This document shows positions 24,686 through 36,100 of a stretch of DNA of 64,000 nt, in pieces. Position numbers and translations under genes: made by a program. The notes under the pieces were generated by a model. It saw only the letters and a list, made by a program, of their open reading frames with translations, made no database searches and was not told the origin of the DNA. Every line of letters starts with the position of its first letter. Position 1 is the stretch's first letter. Origin of the DNA: Geosiphon pyriformis (taxonomy: Eukaryota > Glomeromycota > Glomeromycetes > Archaeosporales > Geosiphonaceae); NCBI GenBank assembly GCA_016748015.1, contig JAAOMT010000735.1, positions 192,256-256,255 of the forward strand, written 5' to 3'.

Positions 24686-24687
24686 TA

Positions 24688-24837
24688 CAGACGGGTCACA
24701 CAAAATTTAGGATGATTTCCTCAAAATCGTGAAAGAATAAAAGAGCGATTTGAAAATTTGAAATGTATACACAAATGGGTCCCCAAAATGATCTTTGTAA
24801 AAATTAATGAACGATTAGAATTAACAAAAAAATACTA

Positions 24838-24868
<31 letters not shown>

Positions 24869-25703
24869 TTATTATTTTTAAAAAGAAATCATGGTGGTCG
24901 AAAATCTATTGTGGATAAACGTTTTCAACATCGAATTCCCCAAAATAAATTTCTATGTCCACTCGTAACTCTAAAAAAAATATTAAATTCTATGTAAGAG
25001 GATTGGCGACGTGTTCTTTGGATAGACGACGAATTCCTTTACAATCACTGATTCCTATGGAAATTTTCGTGTTATGCTGTCATAAAATTGAGCTTTACAA
25101 TTCTCTGATCTGATCATACACGAACAACCGTTAAAAGTGTGACGGTATGAGGATGTATTAGCAGATAAAGGTTTATGAATCATTTAATTCATACCCCTTC
25201 ACGTATGGTTTGTGAAGCTTATGGAAGCATTATTATTAGATATAGTTTATCAAATAATTATGATCACTATTTCAAAAAAAGATAACGCTTCAATTCACAA
25301 GTTCAAGCTTGTGAAAGAACTTTAAATTAATCTTAGAATTATGACTTTTGAATGGCCTTCAGAATCGCCAGATCTGAATTCGAATAGAAAATATGTGGGA
25401 GGGAAGTTAAAAATTACGAAAGCTACGAACAGAAGCTGACTCTTTACTGCGTGTAATGCTATTCCATTAGAGATTATTCTTTAATTTATTTACTCGATGC
25501 CAAACCATTTTTAAAAGGTTATGCAACCCATCGGTAGATATTTTATTTTTCAATGTTTAAAGTTTTAGTGAAAAAAAAAATTTTTTTACTTTTATTGAAA
25601 ATTTATATATATATATATATGTATGGGGTAATATATAATCGGTAACATTTTTTATCTTGAAAAAATTCTCCTAATTTTGTGTGACCCCCCCCCCCCCCAT
25701 CTG
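24688..25703 (+). mobile_element. Internally deleted Tc1-like transposon with TIRs and TA flanks
   Basis: The left end at 24688 reads CAGACGGGTCACACAAAATT. The right end at 25703, on the opposite strand, reads CAGAT, a G run, then TCACACAAAATTAGGA. Both are flanked by TA (24686-24687 and 25704-25705), the target duplicated by Tc1/mariner elements. The right TIR carries 14 consecutive Cs where the left has three Gs, so a homopolymer expanded after insertion. At about 1.0 kb with most of the transposase N-terminus missing, it is a deleted, non-autonomous copy. Confidence 0.9.
24885..25440 (+). pseudogene. Tc1-like transposase remnant
   Basis: Recognisable pieces in several frames are HGGRKSIVDKR (end of the DNA-binding part), EDWRRVLWIDDEFL (first catalytic Asp region, about 24999), VTVGCIS-like text (about 25140), KDNASIHK (second Asp, about 25280), EWPSESPDLN (about 25350) and IENMW with the catalytic Glu (about 25380). 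The order matches a DDE Tc1 transposase. Multiple frameshifts and stops and a missing paired-type N-terminal domain make it non-functional. Confidence 0.88.
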
Positions 25704-25705
25704 TA

Positions 25706-26900
25706 CAACTTAATATGATTTTATCGAGATAATTATTTCAAATATATTCTCGATTCTCACCCTTTCATCAAATTTCTTGGCAAAAAAAAGGATTCTTAAA
25801 ATGTTTGAGTTTTTTGATGTACTAAATACTTTTAAAGTCATCTATTGTTTTCAGAGTTCATATATAGTAATTAATATAAATATATGAAATATTTAGAATA
25901 AACTATTCTTTTTGGTTAATGAGTTTAATTAGTGTGAATATGAATTAATATCAACGAAAAAATAGGAGTTAAAAGACTCTAATAAATAATAACTTGTTCA
26001 AATTTTAAAAGAAGTTGAAACCAATTAATTATTTTGGGTAGAAAACAGTTTTTTTTTTGTTTTGTTTTTTTTGTTTTTTTTTTGAACATCTGTACTATTA
26101 AAAAAAATTTATTTTTTCTACTCCCTTTGCCGAAATCTGGGGGGTTTTTTTTTATTAGGTTCTATGAAAATTTCATATTTTATCAAAGTTAATCACCTTA
26201 AAAAAAAATTAAAAAAAATAAAATAAATGTCGCATGATAATTTTTCACAAGATTATCATAATCTCTAACAACAAAAATTCATTCATATTCTATTTTCAAA
26301 TTGTGGTTGTAAATTTTTTAAAAATTCATCTTTTGCAAAACTGGATTGAAATCTCGAGAATTTCTGTTAAATATTTATTTGAAGACCAAGATTTATATCA
26401 ATCAAAATGCAATTTCTTTCAAATCATATTGTTAAGTACTATTAATTATAATAAATGTATATATATATATATATATTGAAATTTTAATTAAAATAAAACA
26501 TGTTTCGACTCGTATTTTATTTATAAAAAATTATCACAGTAAAATCTACGGGGAAACTACAGAAAAATTTTTTTTGGGTGTTTTTATCCCCAAAAAATTA
26601 AGTAAAAACCGATACTTTGATGAGGTTTTATGTGAATAGTTTCTCATAAGGACATGTAAAAGAAATTATTTTCTTGCGTAAGAGGATATAATAAATCTTG
26701 TAATATATTTGTATATCTTTTTTTTAAAAAATATAAATTCGGAATGTCAGATGCATTTATATAAATGAAATGAATTTTTCAGATTAAAAAAATTTCTTTA
26801 TTGAGAATATCTTTGAGGAAAGCTTTTTTCTATAAAATTTTCATTGAAAAAAGTATATATTATAAACGTAAAAAAACAGGAATATATTTTTTTTAATGTC

Positions 26901-26942
<42 letters not shown>

Positions 26943-27222
26943 TAGGGCTAAATCCTCAATAACAGATAAAAAAAATTAATATTTAATACAAAACGTTTTC
27001 ATTTATTAACACTTTTAAGAATAAAAATTGATAATCCAAAAAACATCAATAATTAATTTGCGTAATAGTGGACCTGAAGTTCAAAAAATTTCAAAATAGA
27101 GTTTTCTCTGTTTTTTTTTAAACTAATTTATTTTAAAAATTCAAATAGTTAGATCAAGTTTAGATTTCCTCGTGTTTATTATTGTTTTTTAACAATTTAA
27201 AAACTTTTTTCTGTCAATTTAC

Positions 27223-27253
<31 letters not shown>

Positions 27254-28267
27254 CGAGTTCATAAAGTAAATTTATAATAGATTATGTTGATTGCCTACTT
27301 TAATTTTGAATTTGCCCGAATGGAAAAAAAAAGATTTAATGGCTAAAAATTGAATGGGTTCAATAGAGTATTTTTGTTAGATAACTTTGAGCATTTTTTA
27401 TCCTAAAATCTTTTACCCTGGGATTTTAAACTGATAAAATCTTGTATAATAAGATATAATGGACAAAATTCCTAGTGATTTCAAAAGTCATTTGATGGCA
27501 AAATTTTTAAAAAATCTTGTCAATTTGGTAAGTTCCTCATTTTTGATAATTCGAAAGGAGCTAGTCAAATTTGACTATGTGATAATTTTCCAAATGTTAA
27601 ATATCCTGTCAAAAAAAGAAAGACCGAGATATTGTTTTTTTCTTTTCAAGAATCTTTTTACATGGATAATCTTTTCGAAATCGATTCAACCCTGTAAAGA
27701 AAGGATTTACCTATGACGCAAAAAAGATTTTCTCGATTCGTGACAGGCTCCTTTTGGCATTTGCATAAAAGTCTATGGTATCCAATTTTTTTGATTGGCT
27801 ATTCATAAAGCTCACGTTTTGCCCGATTTTAATGATGAAAAACTGTCTAAAAGAAACTTTTGGATAGTATCTAAATTTTGTTCCTATTAAAAATTCTTTT
27901 TTGAACCGATTAGCATAAAAAGCTTTGGCATTATAAATTTTTAATGAAAATAATATCGTTTGAAGATTTGAATCGTTTTTTATTGAATATTAGAGAGAAA
28001 GAAATGAAAAAGTTTTATCTCGAAAAGTTTCTGAGATTAATTAAAAAACAGCTTAGAATAACAATAAAATTTGGACTTTAAATTTAAATATTGGTTTACT
28101 TACTTAATTAAATAAATAAATAGATTTATTTAATTAATGTTCTTTTTTTTAAAAATACAAATAAATTTAAGAAATAATAAGTAAAGTTAAAAGAATGATA
28201 ATAATTAATAAAATAAAATAAAATAAGAATTGTATATATAAATTATTTTTAAATTATCATAAATTAC

Positions 28268-28321
<54 letters not shown>

Positions 28322-29689
28322 AATTTAATTAAAAAAATATGTAAATTTTAATTGTATTAATAGTATTTCAAATATACTTGATAATAATTATACATAGAAA
28401 TATGTTTCATTTCAAAAAAAAATAATTGTATTATGTTTATTATTAAAATTCTAATTAAATTTAACTTTTATTATTTTTACTGCTAATTGTACATTTTTTT
28501 TTTATAACTATTACCGAATGAAATATTGAATTTAAAAAACTTAAAAATTATGTTTTTAACGAAATGACTCATTTATAAGTATCCTAATAATGTGGATAAA
28601 AGTTTAACAAAATATAAATATTCTATCAAAAATATTACGATTAAAAACCAAAATATCTATATTTTTCCATTGTTAATATTTTTTAATGACCTTAGCTTGT
28701 TTTTACGTATAATCTTTCAATTTTTTAAATTTTATAAGAGGAAAAACAGTAAAAACAAAAACCAAATGTATAACCTTTGCTAAAATGAAAAGTTAATGAA
28801 AATAAACTCATCACGCTCTTTGTTGTTATGATAAAAAATTGATAAGACAACCTTTTATTACAAATAAAAATGTTATTATATTCATATGAATTTCAGTTCA
28901 AATTATTAAATATTATCTTTGCTATAGCTGTGAAAAGTTTCATTATTTAAAAATTATAAATGTTCTTTAAATTTAATTTTTAACTTATACAATGATATAT
29001 AATGAAATATTTCAAAAAAAATTATTTAAATTTTTACAAATGGTTTTAAAAAGAATGAATTTAATTTATATATCTTAAATTTAACTTAGCTTATTCAAGC
29101 CTTTTTTTCAAGATTTTATTTATTTCAAAATTAAAGTTTTAATATGATTTTTTAAAATAAAATATTAACTGTCATTACTAATAATGATTTAAAATTTTCT
29201 TTTAGGTAAAAAAAAACAACTTTGTTTTTATTAAAGGAATTTCCCTTTTTGAAAAAATATCAGCAAGTAAATTGACTAATTATACAGTTTTTATTTTAAA
29301 ATCTAAATTAAAATCAATATATTATTATTATTATTATTATCGAAATTTATCAAAAAACTAATAATGTGATTTAAAAAACTTTTATTATAATTATTATGAA
29401 ATCTCTGTTTATATATATGGTTTAAATCTTTTTATCGTGTTTCTTTTTATAACATTATTTTTGAAATGATGAAATAATTTAATCTAAATTTTTTGATTGT
29501 TAATTTTGATTTCAAATCACTTTTTACTGTTAAAAAAAATTATTCTAATTATATGTTGTTTTTTTTTTTATCAAAGACTTCTAATGGATTTGAACGATAA
29601 TTATTATTTAAAGCTTTTTTTATGACGTAAAAAATAAAAGATGAATCTTCAGAATTTAAAATTGTTCCATAATATTATTGATCTAAAGC
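25706..29689. other. AT-rich intergenic region with microsatellites
   Basis: No convincing gene. AT dinucleotide runs lie at about 26456-26476, 26906-26944 and 27228-27253, and an AAT array at 28268-28319. Small open frames at 26234-26479, 27459-27716 and 28592-28783 are Ile/Phe/Lys/Asn-rich without motifs. Between about 28080 and 29670 the composition approaches that of the AT-only block. Confidence 0.6.
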
Positions 29690-29750
29690 AACACTCCTCA
29701 TGTCATAGATCTTGAAAAATTCATCCTTTAAAAGAAATACGCTCCCAAGC

Positions 29751-30020
29751 TCATGGGTGAGCTAAGAATAGACTTGAGTTTGTCAATTGATTTCTGTGAG
29801 GTGAATATATTTCGGCATTTGACATGCGAGGACTCTCCTGACAATATGATAAAGTTTCTATTGTTTCTAACTTATGTTTTGATACGGTTAAATTAGCTGG
29901 GAGGTTTTCAGTGTTTTCACACGTTAGACTGTTTCCATTCTTCTCATTTAATCCTTTATTCGAGAAAATTGAGCGTGCCTCTCGACATTGAAAAGATGTT
30001 ATTTTGTTTTTTGTGTTCAT
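29751..30020 (-). CDS. Hypothetical 89-aa ORF, doubtful
   Basis: The frame starts MNTKNKITSFQCREARSIFS and ends SLFLAHP. Its composition is more balanced (several Cys, Glu, Pro, Thr) than the AT-driven frames nearby, and the surrounding 0.5 kb is richer in G+C. A second minus-strand frame (30177-29956) overlaps its start in another frame, so a two-exon gene or a decayed gene is possible. I recognise no domain, signal peptide or splice pattern that decides between these. Confidence 0.2.
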   Translation of the reverse strand: MNTKNKITSFQCREARSIFSNKGLNEKNGNSLTCENTENLPANLTVSKHKLETIETLSYCQESPRMSNAEIYSPHRNQLTNSSLFLAHP

Positions 30021-30249
30021 GATAAACTCTCCTTTTAAATTTTAGAAAGTGATTAAGATGTGAAATGAGTTGATCTTTCGAAATCGTTTTCAAAAACAGA
30101 GAGCTTTTTTGATTATAAAAAAGTCTTTGATACAAAGATTTTACTCTTGAGAAACATTTGAAAAAATGATGCCCCATTTTATAATTAATCAGATACCTCG
30201 GCCGAGAATTATTTATGATAATGAAATTTCATTAAAATAAAATGTAAAT

Positions 30250-30271
30250 GTTGTTGTGGTGGTAGTTGTCG

Positions 30272-30315
<44 letters not shown>
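30250..30315. repeat. (GTT)n microsatellite
   Basis: About 20 GTT triplets with early interruptions (GTGGTGGTA, GTC). It is comparable to the array near 20.95 kb. Confidence 0.95.
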
Positions 30316-30316
<1 letters not shown>

Positions 30317-31076
30317 TATGATAAATCGACTAAATAAACTATTTTTATCTTATATATAAATGGTTTACTGGTTTTTGACTGGTCGATTAAAAAAGTATAG
30401 TTTTTAAAAATTCCCAAATTTCGAATTCTATTGACTGCAAAAAAAAGTTAGCTGATGATGATGATGAATAACTCGAAATTCTTAAATCAACAAAATATAC
30501 GACAACATGTGACATGGAATATTTAAGAACCTTATTTTTTGTTTCAATCAATACATTCAGATTTAATTTTTTCAAAATAAGTATGAAAAATGAAGGTCCT
30601 TTTTACAGCTGAAATCAATTTGAAAAAAGGAAATGAACCACATCCCGCAGATATGTGTAAAAGGAATACTCTTATTTAATTTATCCCCGTCAAAAAAAAA
30701 AAAAAAAAGTATTTCTAATGGAACCGTGATAAACCAAAATAGGGGAGGAAAAAAAAATAAAAAAATATTAATCTAATCCAAGAAAGCTTTAATCCCTTAA
30801 TTCTTATTTTTATATGGGATAATTATCTATCACCATGAGGTTGCGAAAATCTTTGACTGCTTTCTATTCACTTAAAATGATTTATCTCTTCATTTTATTA
30901 AACAAAAAAAAAGCAAGACAGTAACTTTTTAAGCTAGCATCGACTCCCATTGAAAAATATTTTAAAATCCATTCTCAAATGTTTATTAACTTTAACTGGT
31001 CCCAAATCCATACAGGTAGCCATAATCTATATTCATTATGACTTTTAACTTGTAGATTGTTTAATCCTTATTTTGT

Positions 31077-31134
<58 letters not shown>

Positions 31135-34100
31135 CTAAAAAATTTTTAAAATTATAGTTAAAGTTTTCCGAAAGCAATTTTCAAAGGTCTTTGATTGGAA
31201 AATGATTTAGATTAGACTTTATTATATAATCATAATCAACATCATCATAATTCATCATTAATTGTAAGCAACATTGCTTTTTGCTGAAAAAGGAACATGT
31301 TGAATAGTTTTTTTTTTTTAAAAAAAAAACAAAACCAAAAACAAAATGCATCGACGGATCTAGAGAATTAGAAAAGTGTTATTAAGATCAGATCAGGTAA
31401 TGAATTGCAAAATCTTCGTTTGATTGTTTGTCGCTTAAGATTTCCCTGATTATGAAAGAAAACAAAAAATATCATTTCAAATAAATCAAAATTGTAAATC
31501 AACCCTTCTTTTAATCTTTTTAATTGTTAGATTACTAGCTTTTTAATTAATAAACTAGCTTCCCCAAAAATCGTCTAAGCTGGAATTCAAATGATCAAAT
31601 GGCCATCTATATGTACTAAGAATCCTTTTTTTTTCTCTCACCATTACTATCACTCCTCCCTCCTATACCCAACTGGGGTAGAAGGGGTAAAAAATTGAAT
31701 GCCATTGACATATTCTGGATTTCAAATGATTCCTTTAATTGTTATAGAAATTTTGACGTCATTTGCCAAATCCGTTATTTCTATAAGAAAAAAACAATAC
31801 GCCCAACCATCTAAAATATTTAAAAGGTTAAACATCAAATAAATCACGAACAGATGATAGGATAAAAGAAAGGAAAATATTTGGTTGGGTGTGTAAAAGT
31901 TAAAAAAAAAATAATGTTGGGAATTTCTTTCAGAAAAATCTTTTCTGGGATCACACATATTTAATAATATCATCGATGATTATCATTTCCCTATTTTTCA
32001 TTGAATATCTAAAGAGGAATAGTAGTAAAAAGTAAGTCATGGATAAGTTCTCATATAAACTGGTTACAAGAGTGTCAATAAAAAAATATTTCGAAAATAT
32101 ATTATTATTATTATTATTATTATTATTGTTACATATTTTAATATCTATTATTTTTAAAATAGTTTATAAAATTGAATATGTGAAAATTATAAAATTACTT
32201 GATCTTCAATTCAATTCAATTAAAACATTTCTATAAAAGTAAAAAATCGTGTACTGCATTACGTTATAAAAAATTGATTAAAAATAAATAAATAAATAAA
32301 TAATAAATAATAAATAATAAATAAATAAATAAATAATAAATAAATAAATAAATAATATCAAATTTAATTTAATTTAATAACAAAAATAATATTTGAAATG
32401 TTTGAATAAAATATTTTATTTGATTAATATATTGTTTTATTCAAAATATTTTTTTGGTGATTATTAATAAAATAAATTTTTATTTTATTTTTAAAACCTT
32501 TTTAATTTTAATAAATCTTATATTCGCAACTAGAGCAAAAAGAAGCAACAATTATTTTTATTATTATAAATAAAATAAAATAAAATAAAATAAAAACAAC
32601 CACCACCACCATCAAAAAAGTTCTTTTAATAATAAAAAATTATTAGATAAAAATATTTTAAAAGCATTTTTTCTTGAATAATAAAGATTTAAAAATAATT
32701 TTTGGTTTTTTAAACAATATATTAAAAAAACAGTTTTAATATTGTTTCAATTATTATTATGAAAAGTTTCAAAACTTTTTAATATCAACTTTATTGTAAA
32801 AAAATTTTTAGTTTCTTTTTCGAAATTCACATTATTTAACTAATAATAATAATAATTAATTTTTTTAAAATATTAAAAAATATTTTTTTCTTTAAATATA
32901 TAACAATAATAGTTTTATGTTTTTTTAAAAAATTTTGAAACTGTTATTACCTATTTTTAAAACCTAATATTTTTTAAAATAAAAATTAATTTAATTTAAT
33001 TATTTTATACCAGTGTTTTTTATTAACAATATTATTAATTTTGTCCAAAAAACAAAAAACCCAAAGTTTTAATTTTTAATATTATTTATAAAAGTTATCA
33101 GTTTTTATTTAAATACTTTTTATTGTAATTGTATGTTTTATAAATATTTAAAATTTTATTTAGTAAAATTCTTTGTTTTTTTTTCATAAGCAATATTTAT
33201 TTGTAAAATATTTTAATTTTTAATTTAAAACCCAAATTAAGATTTCTAATTTTTAAAGTTATTATTTGTTAAAAAAATTTAATGGTTTTTTTATTTTAAA
33301 AAAAAAATTTTTTAAAATTTTTCGCAATTTCTTGCTTCTTGTTTACACATGTATTTAGTCGAATAAAATATTTATTTAAAAATTTTTTGTTATTAACACT
33401 TGATTTTTAAAATACTTTTAATATTCAATTAAGACCTAATTCTTGAGTTTTAATTTTTTTTTTAAAAAATATCAATCATTTTTAACAGGATAATAAAAGG
33501 CTTTTTTTTTTGTTAAAGAAAATAAAAAGTTAACTCGATATGAGATAACACGAAATAGAATGCTTTTATCATTTTTATCAACTAAATATATAAAGTATTA
33601 ATGCTATTCAGCATTTCAAAGTAAATAATAGAATTGAGTCATTTCTCTATCCTGAAAAAGAAATTTTAGGTTCAATAATTGATGCCGATTAAGCATCAAG
33701 TTAATTGTTAAATAGGATAATTGAAATACAAAAAAGCAGTAAATCAGATTTCGGTTGTTATGTTTTAGGGGAATAATATAATTGGTATATTATTGATTTC
33801 AGGTATTATTCAGTATGTCACGTGTAATTAAAAGAAAGAGCAACATATTTTTTTAAAAAATTTTCATTAAAAAGTTTTCAGTTCAGTTACATAAATAAAT
33901 TACAACTTGATTTTCATTATTATTATTATTTTCAGCTTTTTAGTTGAGAATTTCTTTTATTTACAATAATAATCCCTTACTACTTCAAAATATATTGATA
34001 GTTTTCATATTTGAAATTGGGGTAGCCATAACAAAAGATTGAGCTGGTTTATTTATTTATTAAAACCAACGAACGAAATTCTTTTGAACGATTTCTTTTT

Positions 34101-35534
34101 ACTTGGCTAACTAAATCAAAAATAATTTCTAATACAACTTTCAACTTTATTATCTGATTCTCGAATAAATTTAACCTTTGAATCGCTGAATTTGTGTAAT
34201 GACAGAGGGCGACAAAATCTATTATGAGAAATATTTTAGATCATATTTTTTTTATTTGTGCATAACTGGTTGTCCAAGGTTAAGTAATGTTTATTCATTG
34301 ATTTTATACAAAAAACACTAATAGACTAATACTTTTGATTGAGTTGGTAATTATTTTATTTGCGACTCCAAATTTTAGATGGAGTATGATAACTTTTATC
34401 TCTGCCCAAAGATCTTCTTGATATACCTTGGAATCGTGTGAAAGTGCTTTCACCAGAAAAAAGAAAGGAACCCTTTCTTCGTTTTTTTTTTTTTATCAAA
34501 TTTTCAGCCTATTTGAGTCATTTCTTACGATATGTTTAATAATTGCGGGTTTACACTCTTCCAAGTCTAACTTTTACAAGATTATAATATATTGTAGGAT
34601 TGCATGCTAAAAAACAAACCATTTACTCTTGTTGATATTAATAGCCTTTCAAAACGTTACTCGTTTATGTCACTTATCAAATTATCAAATTTTAAGGGAA
34701 ATCAAATTCGACTTAACCTTAAACAGGAAAGCCAAATTCAACCTTTGGAGTTAATTTCCCAAAACAAGGATTTTCACGATCAAAAATTCTTGCTTATTAA
34801 AAAAAAGCATCTGAATCCTATGTAAAAAAAGGTTGGGAAAATATATTATAACTAATCACAAATCATGTTTCGATGAGAACTTTTGTATTATTCTTTATCT
34901 CTCGCATAAGAAATTATAATAATGCACGAGAAACAGTTCTCAAAAAATAATATTTATCCCATTTAAAGCCCATTTCCCACTATAATTTTAACCGTTCTTT
35001 TTCAAAGTTTTTATTTTCAAAACCTTGAATAAATTTAAAGTTCAATGGTGAATATGTTGCTCCCGGAACAAGCATATTGATTTTATTAACTATAAAGTGT
35101 TATCTCAATAGTCATCTTTAATTTTCAAAGGCATGGTTCGCAATAAGAAATATCTTTCAGTTACATGTTTCTTTGAGAACAATCTTTTAAATAAAATTCC
35201 TTAAAATGTTGAAAAAGCAGAATTAGATTTATCCTATAAGCTTTGAAGCCTTTTTAAAGATTGAAAGTAAATTTGCACATTATTTTCAAATTTCAAAACA
35301 AAAATTTTATCCACAATAGTTTTAAATAATGCAGTAAATCAAAAATAAAAATCCTAAATGTCAAAATGACAATTTCTCAAGAGGAACGGTTTATTTTATT
35401 TGAATAATTCCATAGCATACATTTTTTTGTACAAACTAGCTATTCTTTGTAAGAATTATAAATGCTGAAATATGTTGGCAATTCAATATTCTTACTATTA
35501 AATTTGGATTAGAATATATTTCAAGCTACCATTA
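30316..35534. other. AT-rich intergenic region with microsatellites and a minor AT-only block
   Basis: ATT arrays lie at about 31087-31134 and 32101-32128, and AAAT/AAT tetramer runs at 32284-32355. From about 32240 to 33520 the sequence is almost pure A/T, like the 6.2-17 kb block. Small open frames at 31722-31973 (minus), 34428-34610 and 34604-34825 (plus) have no motif. The last has a balanced composition, but start, stop and context give no support. Confidence 0.6.
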
Positions 35535-35963
35535 CTATGGATTTTTCTTGCCAACATTATTATTTCCATTTTTGTTTCCATTATTGTTTCCAACATTACC
35601 ATTTCCATTATTGTTTCCATTTCCACCCGTGGCTCTCTTGTCCCATCTTCCGTTTCCACCCCAGCCTCGGTTTCCGTTTCCATTCCAGTTTCCATTCAAG
35701 CTTCCTCGGTTGAGGTTTCCGTTAAAGTTTCCGTTTCCAGAACCTCGGTTGAGGTTTCCGTTAAAGTTTCCGTTTCCAGAACCCCGGTTGAGGTTTCCGT
35801 TAAAGTTTCCGTTTCCACTACCAATGTTTCCGTTTCCGTTTCCGTTTCCATTTCCACCAAAGCCATATCCACCGTCAAAGTCAAATCCACCTGGGAGGGG
35901 CGACGAAGTAACAAATTCAAATAAAACAAAAACGAGAAGGATAACTGAAGTTAAAAAACGCAT
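35535..35963 (-). CDS. Small secreted Asn/Gly-rich repeat protein with Kex2-type site
   Basis: 142 aa from the ATG at 35963; an earlier in-frame Met at 36029 would bury the signal peptide, so the shorter start is preferred. Residues 1-21 (MRFLTSVILLVFVLFEFVTS) form a clear signal peptide. The mature part is Gly/Asn-rich. Residues 48-86 hold three perfect 13-residue repeats (GSGNGNFNGNLNR), and further GN-rich sequence follows. A dibasic KR at 109-110 (RWDKR-ATGG) matches Kex2-type processing and would separate the repeat part from an Asn/Gly tail. There are no Cys, so it would not be disulfide-stabilised. A TATAAAAG box lies about 130 bp upstream. Possible roles (cell-wall protein, secreted effector, processed peptide precursor) are inference. 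Confidence 0.75.
   Translation of the reverse strand: MRFLTSVILLVFVLFEFVTSSPLPGGFDFDGGYGFGGNGNGNGNGNIGSGNGNFNGNLNRGSGNGNFNGNLNRGSGNGNFNGNLNRGSLNGNWNGNGNRGWGGNGRWDKRATGGNGNNNGNGNVGNNNGNKNGNNNVGKKNP
35704..35820. repeat. 39-bp tandem repeat, three copies, coding
   Basis: Units at 35704, 35743 and 35782 differ by only a few bases and encode the 13-residue repeat of the secreted protein on the minus strand. The smaller motif TTTCCGTTTCC is itself repeated within and outside the units. Confidence 0.95.
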
Positions 35964-36092
35964 TTTAAAAATGTTGGCTTTCTCCTTTGAAAAATTTGAA
36001 ATTATGAACAAAAATTGTTTCTTAACCAAATTGATCTTTGTATTAAAATCAAAGGGGAAGATGAGGGTGTTTGGGGGGACTGATTGAAGCTC

Positions 36093-36100
36093 CTTTTATA
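36093..36100 (-). promoter_or_regulatory. TATA box of the secreted repeat gene
   Basis: Minus-strand TATAAAAG, about 130 bp before the preferred ATG at 35963. The spacing suits a transcription start roughly 100 bp before the ATG. Confidence 0.55.

Noticed and set aside
32284-32355. AAAT runs as a possible origin or attachment site
   Set aside because: Plain tetranucleotide microsatellite with no flanking structure.
35548-36087. 179-codon plus-strand frame rich in Phe and Pro
   Set aside because: Antisense shadow of the secreted repeat gene, which has a signal peptide and a TATA box on the other strand.
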